Source: Spongilla lacustris
Lineage: Eukaryota > Porifera > Demospongiae > Spongillida > Spongillidae
Length of the DNA: 64,000 bases
Direction: 5' to 3'
Assembly (NCBI GenBank): GCA_949361645.1
Contig: OX442419.1
Span: 10,570,351-10,634,350 of the forward strand
Below, one piece after another: positions 21,344 through 33,386 of this stretch. Positions within the stretch are counted from its first letter, which is position 1. Each line of letters begins with the position of its first letter. The notes under the pieces are model-generated. The model was not told the DNA's origin. It saw only the letters and a list, made by a program, of their open reading frames with translations, and searched no databases. The translations under genes and the position numbers were made by a program.

Positions 21344-22206
21344 CTGCTACACACACACACACACACACATACACACACACATACATGATGGTACAGCCCC
21401 TCCCTCATAAGTAGAATCCAACATACATGTACATGTACATGTACATGTATGTGTAGCTGCAGAGACTAACCCTTAGGCACACACATGCACACACATACAA
21501 ACATACAAACACACACACACATACACACACATGATGGTACAGCCCCTCTCTCATAAGTAGAATCCAACATACATATACATGTAGCAGCACGACTAACCCT
21601 TAGGCACGCACATGCACAAACATATACAAACACAAACATACATGTACACACACAACACAAACATACACACAAATACACAAGCCCCTCCCTCACAAGTAGT
21701 TAGTAAAGTCCTTAGATGAACATACAACCTACATGTACATGTATCTGCCATACATGTATGTAGGTTCAACTCCACTGCAGTGTCTACTGTCCACACAAAC
21801 GTGTACATGTACATGCATTGCTATCAGCCAATCAAAGTGTACACAGCTCACAAGATGATTTGATTGTATTCATTTAATCCAGGACAATGGTTATGTAAAC
21901 ATTGGACTGCACTTGTGGGTTTTGTGGTACATGTAGAGGTCAGGAACCAAGGCCAACATACACATGTAACAGTAGGAGAAGTTATGTACAGGGATATGGC
22001 AAAGGCCAACAGTAGGCGCTCACACACAAATACACTCACACAAACACACCAGATGGTACAAGTCCCTCCCTCACAAGTAAAAGTAGTCCATTATAATGTA
22101 CATGTAGCTGCAAACCTAACCTTTAAGCACACACAAACAGAACTAAAACCACAGCATCAAATGTCAACCCTCTTAATCCTTAGAAACTCACATGCAAAGC
22201 TAATCT

Positions 22207-22255
<49 letters not shown>
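21344..22255. repeat. CA-rich and ACATGT-rich repeat field
   Basis: Several (CA)n arrays (21348-21383, 22206-22256) separated by a partly repeated block containing CCCCTCCCTCATAAGTAGAA and runs of the palindromic hexamer TACATG. Confidence 0.75.
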
Positions 22256-22456
22256 TACCTCCCTCGCAAGTACATGTAGCTCCTTGAAATCCAACCTACA
22301 CTGTATCTGCCATACGTTCACTCCACTGCAGTATCTACTCCATACCCATCTGCTGCGGGGTTCCCTGTCCACTCTATAGCTGGTTTACTGCACAGCTATC
22401 TGCCAATCAAAATGAAGGTGACAGTACACAGCTCACAAGATGCATTCATTTAGCCA

Positions 22457-23111
22457 CAGGCCGGGTCGGTGGGTTCAGTCGACCCCCCCCCCCCCCCTCC
22501 GCTCCTCCGAACTAGTTCCGCTTGCCATCAAAATAATTTATTCATTACTTCTATATACATGTACCATGAGCGTGAGATAACACTAAGCATACCAAATGTG
22601 GGACATCCATTCTAAATGGGGCGCCTACTGCCCGCCCACAACAAACAGCAGCGGCGGAACTGGAGGAGGGTTCGTGATATAGTGTGCACAGGTCCATGCA
22701 ACTCAAATTAAATGAATAGGGTAGCAAACCATCAAAATTGCGGAACTTTTACTCATGCATAGTCATTTAAGTTGCATGCCACAAATAGCCCGGAAGTTGT
22801 CCCGTGTATGCCAGCCGTTATAGACTCGTAAACTCGCAAGCCAGACCTCATTATTGAACGAGAACACAAACTGGGCTATCTATATTTTTAGCATGTTTCT
22901 ATACAATATGCTATGTTTTGTGGCTTAAAAATTGCAAAAGTTGCAAAGCGGCTGAGGCTCTGCCCCAGACCCCAATGGGGGAGCTTACAGCGCTCCCCCA
23001 CACCCCCTAGCTGGGAGGGAGGGGACCTTCCCCCCCCCCCCCCCGCTCTTAATCCGTTCCACCTTATTGCTTTCCCGAACCCCCCCATCTCCTGACCAGC
23101 CTACGGGCCTG
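22457..23111. mobile_element. 655-bp non-autonomous transposon with 5-bp target duplication
   Basis: Absent from the paralogous copy, which reads straight through TTAGCCAGGACAATGG. The insert starts CAGGCCGGGTCGG and ends ACGGGCCTG, so its outermost CAGGCC/GGCCTG are inverted. AGCCA is present on both sides (22452-22456 and 23112-23116). No coding capacity. A 5-bp duplication with CAG-type ends would suit a hAT5-like element, but the class is inferred. Confidence 0.85.
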
Positions 23112-23279
23112 AGCCAGGACAATGGTTGTGTGTGCCCTTGTGCCATGTACATGTATGGGTGAAGGCCAACAGTATAGGAGAAAGCCAATAGTGCCAACAG
23201 TACATGTACATGTACATGTATAAGAAGGCCATTACAAACATGTATACATCAGTAAACCATTTGGATACCAACACACACC

Positions 23280-23440
23280 TGTATGGCTTCTGGCAGGTCA
23301 CCTGGACTTTAGACACTCCCGGCATATAGTTCCTTCCATCTTCTCTGTGTGCTGAAGCCACAATAGTGTACTGCCAGTCATCACTGCACTCTTCAGTGAT
23401 GTGGAACAACTCAAGCAAGGCACGCTGGTTAATCCCAGGG
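23280..23440 (-). pseudogene. Isolated kinesin-14-like motor exon, copy 1
   Basis: After an acceptor (TTTAGTGAACAG) the frame reads EDYPGINQRALLELFHITEE then CSDDWQYTI, the stretch that in C-terminal-motor (KIFC-type) kinesins precedes the EIYNE motif. EIYNE itself is not here; the frame continues with unrelated-looking residues. No P-loop or switch exons were found nearby. It could be one exon of a gene whose other exons lie outside, or a captured exon; the duplication at 25000 favours the latter. Confidence 0.5.
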
Positions 23441-23693
23441 TAGTCCTCTGTTCACTAAATTGTAAGGGAAGGGGGAAGGAGTGGGATTAGAGTGGAGAGG
23501 GAGATGAGAGAGGGTTCATGAGGATGTCAAATCTACAGTGTACATACATTACAATGCACCATGCTACAATCATGCAGTGTACTCACTAAAAAAAAAAGTC
23601 TGAAGTACAATATTAATATTGGAATGCATTACAACCTGCAAGGTTTTAAAACTGCATGTACATGTACAAGTACATGTACATGTACATGTAAGG

Positions 23694-24055
23694 GAGAAGG
23701 CCAAAGAAGGCCAACAGTATAGGGAGAAGGCCAACAGTATAGGGAGAAGGCCAACAGTATAGGGAGAAGGCCAACAGTATAGGGAGAAGGCCAACAGTAT
23801 ATGGAGAAGGCCAACAGTATAGGGAGAAGGCCAACAGTATAGGGAGAAGGCCAACAGTATAGGGAGAAGGCCAACAGTATAGGGAGAAGGCCAACAGTAT
23901 AGGGAGAAGGCCAACAGTATAGGGAGAAGGCCAACAGTATAGGGAGAAGGGGCCAATAGTATAGAGAGAAGGCCAACAGTACAGGGAGAAGGCCAACAGT
24001 ATAGGGAGAAGGCCAACAATATAGGGAGAAGGCCAACAGTATAGGGAGTTCAAGG
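23694..24055. repeat. 20-bp minisatellite, array 1
   Basis: About 17 copies of AGGGAGAAGGCCAACAGTAT with few variants. Confidence 0.95.
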
Positions 24056-24064
24056 CCCAAAGTA

Positions 24065-25400
24065 TACTGTACATGTACATGTATCTGCCATACATGTATG
24101 TAGGTTCAACTCCACTGCAGTGTCTACTGTCCACTCAAACGCGTACACTACATGCACTGCTATCAGCCAATCAAAGTGTACACAGCTCACAAGATGATTT
24201 GATTGTATTCATTTAATCCAAGACAATGGTTGTGTAAACATTGGACTGCACTTGTGGGTTTTGTGGTACATGTACATGTAGAGGTCAGGAACCAAGGCCA
24301 ACATACACAAGTTATGTACAGGGATATGGCAAAGGCCAACAGTAGGCGCTCACACACAAATACACTCACACAAATAAACTCACACAAACACACCAGATGG
24401 TACAAGCCCCTCCCTCACAAGTACAAGTAGTCCATTATAATGTACATGTAGCTGCAAACCTAACCTCACACACAAACAGAACTAAAACCACAGCATCAAA
24501 TGTCAACCTTCTTAATCCTTAGAAACTCACATGCAAAGCTAATCTAAACACACACACACATATACACACACACATATACACACACACACACATACCTCCC
24601 TCGCAAGTACATGTAGCTCCTTGAAATCCAACCTACACTGTATCTGCCATACGTTCACTCCACTGCAGTATCTACTCCATACCCATCTGCTGCGGGGTTC
24701 CCTGTCCACTCTATAGCTGGTTTACTGCACAGCTATCTGCCAATCAAAATGAAGGTGACAGTACACAGCTCACAAGATGCATTCATTTAGCCAGGACAAT
24801 GGTTGTGTGTGCCCTTGTGCCATGTACATGTATGGGTGAAGGCCAACAGTATAGGAGAAAGCCAATAGTGCCAACAGTAAATTTATAGGGAGTAGGCCAA
24901 CAGAATGCCAACAGTACATGCACATGTACATGTATAAGGAGAAGGCCATTACATACATGTATACATCAGTAAACCATTTGGATACCAACACACACCTGGA
25001 CTTGTGACACTCCCGGCATATAGTTCCTTCCATCTTCTCTGTGTGCTGAAGCCACAATAGTGTACTGCCAGTCATCACTGCACTCTTCAGTGATGTAGAA
25101 CAGCTCAAGCAAGGCACGCTGGTTAATCCCAGGATAGTCCTCTGTTCACTAAATTGTAAGGGAAGGGGGAAGGAGTGGGATTAGAGTGGAGAGGGAGATG
25201 AGAGAGGGTTCATGAGGATGTCAAATCTACAGTGTACATACATTACAATGCACCATGCTACAATCATGCAGTGTGCTCACTAAAAAAAAAGTCTGAAGTA
25301 CAATATTAATATTGGAATGCATTACAACCTGCAAGGTTTTAAAACTGCATGTACATGTACAATGTACATGTACATGTACAATGTACATGTACATTGTACA
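24065..25400. repeat. Segmental duplication, copy 2
   Basis: Copy of 21725-23690 without the 655-bp insertion; it provides the empty site for that element. Confidence 0.9.
25000..25140 (-). pseudogene. Isolated kinesin-14-like motor exon, copy 2
   Basis: Same exon as at 23280-23440 with a few substitutions and a shorter 3' side (a block near 25000 is deleted). Reads GINQRALLELFYITEE then CSDDWQYTI. Confidence 0.5.
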
Positions 25401-25414
25401 TGTACATGTACATG

Positions 25415-25850
25415 TAAGGGAGAAGGCCAAAGAAGGCCAACAGTATAGGGAGAAGGCCAACAGTATAGGGAGAAGGCCAACAGTATAGGGAGAAGGCCAA
25501 CAGTATAGGGAGAAGGCCAACAGTATAGGGAGAAGGCCAACAGTATAGGGAGAAGGCCAACAGTATAGGGAGAAGGCCAACAGTATAGGGAGAAGGCCAA
25601 CAGTATAGGGAGAAGGCCAACAGTATAGAGAGAAGGCCAACAGTATAGAGAGAAGGCCAAAAGTATAGGGAGAAGGCCAATAGTATAGGGAGAAGGCCAA
25701 TAGTATAGGGAGAAGGCCAACAGTATAGGGAGAAGGCCAATAGTATAGGGAGAAGGCCAATAGTATAGGGAGAAGGCCAACAGTATAGGGAGAAGGCCAA
25801 CGGTATAGGGAGAAGGCCAACAGTATAGGGAGAAAGCCAACAGTGGCCAA
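25415..25850. repeat. 20-bp minisatellite, array 2
   Basis: About 21 copies of the same AGGGAGAAGGCCAACAGTAT unit as array 1, with a separate set of variants (TAGTAT, AGAGAGAAGG). Degenerate half-units continue to about 25990. Confidence 0.95.
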
Positions 25851-26199
25851 CAAACAAGGGAGAAGTATAGGAAAAAGGCTACTGCAGTATAAGAAACCCA
25901 CCATTATGGGGGTAGTATAGGGAGAAGGCCAACCGCATAGGCAGAAAGCCAATAGGCCACCAGTATAAGAGATGGCCAACAGTACAGGGAGAAGGCCATA
26001 TCTCCTCCTTTACTGCATCGAAGATACGCTACCCTACTAAATTCACATAGCATACTCACCAAAACACCTGCGTCTTGGAATACGAAATCATGAAGGGCCG
26101 CCCTGCATGCCTAATTGATGCGCTCCACATCTCCAGTGACGCAAGCCGATAGGTTTGTGTATAAGTTACAATTATAATTCTTTGAGTTATCGATAGTTA

Positions 26200-26480
26200 T
26201 ACTAGTTAAAGCCCGACATAATTATAAAGATGACGCAAGATATTACGTAATGCTACTTCGTGTATGAATAATAATGCGCGGTAGAAATTAATTTCTTGTC
26301 TTGATTTTAGTTTACGAATGGTTCATGGGATAATCTTATAAAGTACAGATTGACAATCAGTCCGATTTATTGTAAATTATACACGTGTTTAAAATTCAAT
26401 TTGAAATAAAAAGCAAGATGACCGCCTATGTATGGGCCATTTCTCCATATGATATACTGGTCACACATGCATCTGGACGT
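26200..26480. repeat. Left arm of a long diverged inverted repeat
   Basis: Reverse-complement similarity to 31270-31530: GCGGTAGAAATTAATTTCTT against AAAATTAATTTCTACCGC; ATGTATGGGCCATTTCTCCA against TGGAGAAATTGCCCATACAT; and a shared ACGTAA-CATAATT block. Confidence 0.6.
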
Positions 26481-27149
26481 ACGTCGTTGGGTAAGTGCAT
26501 GCATACATATACCATCAATACTCACACACACATCATTGCAACGCACTTTATGTAGCATCAGACATAATCACTTATCAGGGCAGTGAGTTTATCAGCGAGG
26601 TAACATTTAATTAACACAATTTGGCCAAGGTTATATGTACCCACAGTCACACACAGCTGAAGATTCATTCCACAGATCTCACTCACCTGAGATCCAGCTG
26701 CACCTTCATATACACCCCCAAGTTCCCACACCATGCCATCCTTATATTGATGTACATTTCTAAGCACTTCAATTCATGTTTTATGAATGACACACACTGC
26801 ATGGATCTCATTCCACAAAGCTGCAGAAAGATGTATTTGCGTTTCAAGTGTATGAACTTTCCATGCAGGTTGTTGACTGCCTATGCTAGAAATCGATTAT
26901 CGAATGACGTCAGCCAATCATCCACAATCTAATGGACTGTATGGAAGAATGAATCAAACAATAATGAGGTACCTCATATACACATATAATATTAAAATCA
27001 TAATTGGACAGTGAAAATTGCTCTTTTTTAATAATATATGAAGCACACTGAATGGAAACTGCTCCAATAATATAATTATTTCATTTAGGAAAGAGGTATT
27101 CGCGAATATGATTACGTTCTTCTGCCGTGTAACATTCCAAGCCACTGGT

Positions 27150-27500
27150 TTCTTGATCCACTTCCATTCGTTCATGTATGTGGCTGATATACTGTATATG
27201 GCTTCCATTTAAGTTGTTGGTGTCTCTTCAAAATGTGTGCTGATATATGATTTGTATTCTGAATCAATTCAAGGCAAAACATTACAAATATACTTTCTGC
27301 AATGTGTACTATGCGAGGACTGGGAAATGGAATTTTGTGGACCATTTCACTTTATAATGTATGTCAGAGTGCATGGGGTGAATGCTGTATCACGTTAATG
27401 CCATATTATACATGTAGGCACCAGAACTAAAGCAAAAGAACCATTCAGACTGCGGCATCTTTGTTTGCAAGGCTGTATTGTACCACATAATGTCCTAGAA
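27150..27500 (+). pseudogene. Ulp1/SENP-type (C48) cysteine protease relic
   Basis: IYDLYSESIQGKTLQIYFLQ carries the aspartate box, and KQKNHSDCGIFVCKAVLYHI is the catalytic-cysteine box (Gln oxyanion residue, then DCG). The His box before it is not clear, and frame changes and stops separate the pieces. C48 proteases occur in several DNA transposon classes. The diverged inverted repeats at 26200-26480 and 31270-31530 could be the ends of such an element, but that link is only inferred. Confidence 0.5.
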
Positions 27501-27665
27501 TGTCATGTTGAAATTTTCTTACATGATTAGTGAGTGTGTAGCAGAGAATTTGCCTTTGAGATTTACTGTGTGTGTTACTTCACCAGCTTAATGTTATGAT
27601 TCTAAACTCACAATATATTTAATTTTACAGGCAGACAGTTCTGAGCTTTGGTCCTGGCTAGCAAA

Positions 27666-28209
27666 ATGGCTTCTTCAAAGGTAAGCTATAAAGCACACAA
27701 GTGCTAATGCACATTTCAACCCCAACAGCCCACATGTCACATATAAGGCTGTTCAAGATATGATGCTTAGCCATGCATGCTTGCAACTTCAGATTTCACT
27801 ACAGCTCTTCAGAAGGTAAATATATAGCACACAAATGATTAAAATACAACTGTTGGTTTTGAAGCATTGACTGACGTACATGCAGGTTTTGAATCAGCAA
27901 CTTGTCTCCATGTATGAAGGAGTGCAAAGTGACTTGCATGCCTTATCCTACAAAGTGTGAGGAAGTAGTACACAGTAAGCAAAACAATGTATAAAACATG
28001 CCAGTAGTTATTATCACTTTTCATTTCTTATTACTTTTATATAATTGTTTTTTGGTTCTCCAAAGCTATATACATATAAAGATTTAGTACCCAGTTTTAG
28101 ACAACCAATTCCAGAAGTGAAGCCAGTGGAACCCCTGCCAGAGAGGTGCTTCTATGAAAATCATACCAAAAAGTGGAAAGCAGGGAAAATTCCACCCTAC
28201 ATGTATATC
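27666..28209 (+). CDS. Possible small spliced gene, family not recognised
   Basis: Three phase-0 exons can be joined: 27666-27680 (MASSK, donor GTAAGC), 27888-27956 (VLNQQLVSMYEGVQSDLHAL, donor GTGTGA) and 28064-28214 (FRQPIPEVKPVEPLPERCFY then KIPPYMYINK, donor GTAAGC). The third exon has the look of real coding sequence. The product would continue beyond, but no further exon was found. Alternative frames across the first two exons are also open, so the model is weak. Confidence 0.3.
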
Positions 28210-28429
28210 AACAAGTAAGCCAATATTGTGTGGATACTAACATTTTTGTCAATTTTGATTTAGTGACATGAAAATTACATTGAAGTATATTGTTCAAATA
28301 TGCTCTGAAAAAGAGGGTTTTTTTCCTACAAAGAATGCATACAACAAATGATTCCATATGAACTTTTTATTATCCTGAAGGAATTTATAAGAACAATCTG
28401 TCAGTAGACAATGGGTCAAAAATCATTCT

Positions 28430-28760
28430 TTAGAACACTCTTCATGCCGAGAACAGAAGAAAGGAGCACAGTCGCCTACAATTAAACATCTGTTGTCATG
28501 AAAGAACTTCTGTCTTGTTTTTAAATTGTTTTCATTACATAACTTCTGTCTTCTTGTGTTTAAATTGCTTTCATTATATAAATTCTGTCTTGTGTTTAAA
28601 TTGCTTTCATTATATAAATTCTGTCTTGTGTTTAAATTATAAATTAGCTATTCTATATACATTAAACATCTGATGCCGTGAAAGAACTTCTGTCTTGGTT
28701 TTAAATTGCTTTCATTATATAACTTCCAAATTATCAATTAGAACTTCTGTTCTGTGGCGG
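28430..28760. repeat. Degenerate tandem repeat, AT-rich
   Basis: Five or six imperfect copies of AACTTCTGTCTTGTTTTTAA followed by TTGCTTTCATTATATAA. Confidence 0.75.
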
Positions 28761-28769
28761 TTAAAATTG

Positions 28770-29940
28770 TTTCATTATAAATTTGTCTGCCTTAACGGCT
28801 GCAATTTCGGTGAGAATCGTTTTCTCTTCTTAATGATGATTACCAGTGGTTGTTTAAACGCTAACGGTTGCGATTTCGGTGAGGATCGACTTCAATCTCT
28901 TTTTAATTATACACGCTATATATATGATTACCAGTGGCTGTCAAAATCAAATCTCCTTTCTGTCAGGGAATTGAGTCCGCCTCCTCCCCCGGACTGCATT
29001 CTCCCTGGATGTACAATATTTTACACGGACCGTATTCCCTAGGGAGTTGGGTCCGGGGGGGACCGTCCGCCGGACCGAAAATTGGGCCGGACCGTATACC
29101 CTATGACACCGGTCCAGATAGATCGATATCGATACATGAAAGCAGTATGGTTGCGCTATGAACACAAACAGTTTTCCTAACTCCACGATGAAATGCCTTA
29201 TTTTTCGCTCTTGCGAGGTGTGACTTTTCGCTCAACCACAACGTACGTCGATTATTCATGCAATACGCTCAGCTTGTTCGTGGTGACAGAAAATGCGTTG
29301 CCACTTCAGGTTAGTAAATTCTGGTAGCCACATGCCTCCTAAGCATCGCTGTAGTACTCTTACCTTCCAGTTCAGTCACCAAAGGCTACGTCGTCGAATT
29401 TAGTAACGCCCTCCTTCTAAATACGTATCGCGTGACCTTGCTAAGCGGTATGCGCATGCTATCGATGTGGAATTTCAATTGCGCGCATTGACTGGACGTG
29501 ACAGGAAAAGGAATGCAGTGTTTGAGTTCGTTTTCGATTTTTGATTTGCTAGTTCTGGTGAGTCATGGTTTGCTTTTAAACATCAGATGTCTATAATGAG
29601 CCATCAGTTTAGAAATATACACAATCGAGGAAAATTGTTTATAAATTAACCACAAGCAGTTAATTAACTTAAAACTATTGATAAATGCTCTATTGACTTG
29701 AGCTTAAATGTTGATGTAAACAAACTAAATATTAATAAAATAATTAATTTAATAAAATCAAAAATAAATAAATTATCTAAACGAATTAATAATTCCTGAT
29801 AAAATAACATTTTAAAGGCATCCTAAAGCTCCAACATTTCCTTGAATTTTATTAGTTATAATTATTTATTACATGTACAAAACCTCAAAATACATGTTAA
29901 ACACAAATTTCAATATTGAACTAGTAAACTATGTAACTAT
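28770..29940. other. Non-coding stretch with a GC-rich core
   Basis: Around 28970-29110 are G/C runs with CCGGACTG, GGGTCCGGGGGG and GGACCGT motifs in both orientations, resembling the G/C-tract elements elsewhere in the window. No gene seen. Confidence 0.35.
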
Positions 29941-29947
29941 GTATGAG

Positions 29948-30390
29948 TCAACCATCTAAGTAGAGGTCTGAGACTTTAGCACGGGGACCTGCCCTTGCAA
30001 GAAATGCTCTGGCATTCGAGCGCACAAGGGAAAGGTTTAGTCTCGAATAAATGCTGTCCAGAGTGGTGGAAGTGGAGGAGTTAACCTGAAAGGCGGGAAG
30101 CAAGTTTCTTGAAGGTGTCAGAGGCAAGTTGGCCCCATGCCCCGAATGAATCGACAACAAGGGGTATGCAGCTCCAGCCTAGTTCTGCACAAATCCCAGA
30201 ATTTGCTAGTATCTTCCGCTGTTCTGTGGCAAAAGCTGCAGAGCCTGCTGTGTGTCCCGCTTCGGAAACTATGTCAGGTTTTAGCGGAGACGACACAGAT
30301 AGGTCGAACGCAGCAGGTTTGCCATTGAAGCCCCAGTTGTTAACTAGAATGTCTGCTGGTCTAGATTGTTTCTGGTCATGAATTTTAATA
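29948..30390 (-). pseudogene. Retroelement C-terminal domain (nuclease-like tail)
   Basis: Two frames together read RPADILVNNWGFNGKPAAFD, LSVSSPLKPDIVSEAGHTAG, CIPLVVDSFGAWGQLASDTF and IYSRLNLSLVRSNARAFLAR. The PAD...D-x-S...E..K pattern resembles a PD-(D/E)xK-type nuclease tail found behind reverse transcriptase in retroelement polyproteins of marine invertebrates. A frame change occurs near 30085. The upstream RT is absent, so this is a 5'-truncated relic, as is usual for target-primed elements. Confidence 0.6.
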
Positions 30391-30788
30391 ATTCCAAGTT
30401 GACCAAATCTATTAATAAATTCAAACCACTAAATCGAGATACAATGGCCCCTAAATCAAGTACATTGCGAAAATCAAAAAATCAAGATTTCAATCTTGAA
30501 TAACTTCTAAATGGAAGCAGTCACTTAAGTACAGTTTGCATCTTTTAACTAACCACCAGCCCTACATTTATTAACATTAATAATATTTAATTGAAATGAA
30601 TAGAGATTTTGGGACTTTTATTATTGTTAATTAACCATGAAAGATAATAATAATTTTATTTCACCAGCATGTCTTCTTTTGCTGTTAGAACATTTAAAAA
30701 CAATTACCAGTTAATTAACTGCTTGTGGTTAATTTATAAACAATTTTCCTTGATTCACAGCCCTCTGCGGGTGGACAAAAGGGTCCAT

Positions 30789-31080
30789 AATTAGACAATA
30801 CCGTAAACCAAAAAAATCCATTGCGCTAGATGCGCCATGGCCTCATTAAAATGGCGTTTATTTGAGTGAGCTGTATCTTGTTCATTTTACCATCGAATGC
30901 CCGTTGATCCCTCCCATTTAACTGGTGTATCGTCGTAGTAGAGAATATACCATATGCGCACTCTTCATATCGCAATCCTTAATAACGCGCAGCCAATTTA
31001 TATACGGATATCGTAAGGGGAGAGGGGTAACTTTAGGATGAAAACACCAAGCACAGACAAATTCTCAAGACGGTTCAGGG
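30789..31080. repeat. Dispersed repeat, copy 2 (other copy at 5330-5640)
   Basis: See 5330-5640. It is followed by a G-run element starting CAGGGGCGGCGGAAGGGG at 31076. Confidence 0.45.
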
Positions 31081-31269
31081 GCGGCGGAAGGGGGGGGGGG
31101 GGGGGGGCAAGGGGGTGCTTTAGCCCCCCCATATATGAATATGGGGGGGCTGAGCCCCCCCAAATATCGGACATGAATACAGCCGTTTGATACATGTACT
31201 GAAATGTATTGATAGCGTACGTGTTATCATAACATGCCCCAGTATAAGGCATTGTAGGTTAAGAAGGCG

Positions 31270-31530
31270 TGTCGCCATCAAACTAAGCATATGGAGAAAT
31301 TGCCCATACATAGGCGGACATTTAGCACTTTTTTTTCAAATTGATTTTTAAACACATGTACTAAGTACGATAAATCGGTCTAATTGTGAATCTGTAATTT
31401 ATAGATTTATATCATGAGCTATTCTTGTACAAAAATCAAGACAAAAAATTAATTTCTACCGCACTAATTTATTCGTAAAGTAGACATGTTACGTAACATT
31501 TATTAACAATTATGTCATTTATCAATAAGG
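31270..31530. repeat. Right arm of a long diverged inverted repeat
   Basis: Pairs with 26200-26480; about 4.8 kb lies between the arms. Confidence 0.6.
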
Positions 31531-31539
31531 TTTTTAATT

Positions 31540-32586
31540 AATGGCCTAGCTCACGAGACGCATACAAAGCCGATGACGTATTACTGATACTAAGTAAGTA
31601 AAAGTAATTGTAGCTCCCGTAAACACAAATTGAACACGCACCGCAGATGACAGAAAGGGATGATGTTGGCTTCGTCCAAAGTGGCCGGTCCGCAATTACT
31701 AGTAGTTCACGACGGGAGACCGAGTCCCAACTCCCAACATGTCATCATATATGCTCCGCCATGCATATTTACCCATCCTTTCAATATTGGCCGGGTGCAG
31801 CGTCCGTTGTGCACGTCACGCCACCAGCACTTTTTACGCCACCTTTCTATGCGGCAATTCATTATTGCCATGAAGCCTCGATCGCGATTATCGCGCGGGC
31901 AACATATCGTAAAAGCAGAGATAATATAAAGCGATACTTCCTATGATATATGCTATTACATTTATAGTTTCTCTTAGCCCCTTCTGTAGTCAATCATCGA
32001 CTCAATGTGATATGGGAGATGTAAACGATGGGCGGACCGGCAGCGTGGGCGTTTCTCTAGAGCCGAACACATTGGCAAGCTAGAACCCGTACTTCACGTT
32101 TATTTCATGTCAAGATATCGAACTTCTTATAGGTTAATACATTTACCGTAGTGATCAGGTCGACGGGTCATGCTGCCCTTCCTCATCACTGAGTTACTAG
32201 TACGTTTACAAATTGACAATAACCACAAAGACCCTGCTGCACTTCTTCCTCATCGGATGGCTATCACAGTTACAAGCAAGTCTAGTGTCATATTATGAGC
32301 ACCAAACAAAACAAAAAAAGATAAGTGCCTAAGTAGCATCATATAGATACTTGATGGTAGCACATCTCTGTGGAAACAGTTGCAAACAGACATTTAAACA
32401 AATTCGCAGCTCCTGATATTGAAACCTAGAGGAAAAAAGTGATGGTTATGCATCAGAACAAATGCCCCTATCATAAAACCAAAGCCCTCAGCATCATGCA
32501 CAAAGCACACTCCATCCCCTCCCAATGCAAAGCTCAACCAAGGCATCAGGACTAGTGCTTGCCCAACAGGCCCCTGTCATTCATTA

Positions 32587-32617
<31 letters not shown>

Positions 32618-33380
32618 ACATTCTGCACACAGTGTGTGGTTTGTATGACTTATACATGTAACTTCTCTGTATGGTTTCTACTAGAAAGGAGTACAGTGTA
32701 GGTGGTACGGAGGTGAAGAGGAAAGACACATGAACACTTAACCTTCAGTACTCACGATAAGTCTAAGTAGAGACCATGCAGCCCTGGATCAAGCATAGCC
32801 TTGGGGGTGGGGGGGGCCAGCTTCCCCCCCCTCCCCCATGGCATATGAAATGCCACCCCTCTGGCAGCAATTGCCCCCCCCCCCCCCCCCCCCCCCCCCA
32901 GCCACACACGCTTCCTTTGATGATTACATATACCTGCGAGTAGATCACATGTTGTGTCATACGTAAAAAAAAGTCCAAATACTTGCTGACAAATGTCAAC
33001 AAAGCGGTGGAGCACAACAGGGCATGTACAAATGTACCCCTTCGACTGCATCCCCTCCTCCCCCCCAGTTTTCGTGCGCCCTCTGGTAAAACCAAATTCA
33101 TGTAGGTCCACGGTAGTCCTACATGCATAAGTACATGCCAGTAGTTAGATAGATGTACACATGTACATGTAGGTCTTGTAGATATGGTAGTCTTAGGTAG
33201 GGACATATAAGTCCAGGTACATGTACAGGGTATGTTTATTTTATGTCTAACATCAGATAAGGTTGTGGGTTCCTTTCAAGTTTAATTATATTCACAGCAC
33301 AGAAGGGCAGATGTTACATGTAGTTTGAAAGGAATACATGTACATGTAGACAAAAGACACAAGTAATTTTCAGTACTCAG
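31540..33380. other. Non-coding stretch with C/G runs
   Basis: Poly-C/(CA)n at 32588-32620, poly-C at 32874-32899, G/C-rich palindromic block 32783-32900, scattered TACATG hexamers. Open frames here are low-complexity. No gene recognised. Confidence 0.4.
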
Positions 33381-33386
33381 GTAGGT

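Larger units (their letters stand above)
21725..23690. repeat. Segmental duplication, copy 1
   Basis: Co-linear with 24065-25400: the same ordered blocks (GTAGGTTCAACTCCACTGCA; GATGATTTGATTGTATTCAT; CTGCTGCGGGGTTCCCTGTC; the kinesin-like exon; then the 20-bp minisatellite). Copy 1 carries an extra 655-bp insertion at 22457-23111. Confidence 0.9.

Noticed and set aside
23101..23440. Active kinesin gene in the repeat field
   Set aside because: Only one motor exon is present in each of two duplicates, with no P-loop or switch motifs anywhere nearby.
23570..25979. Apparent multi-helix membrane proteins (repeats of LLPILLAFSLYCWPSPYTVG)
   Set aside because: Direct translation of the 20-bp minisatellite; open in three frames at once because 20 is not a multiple of 3.
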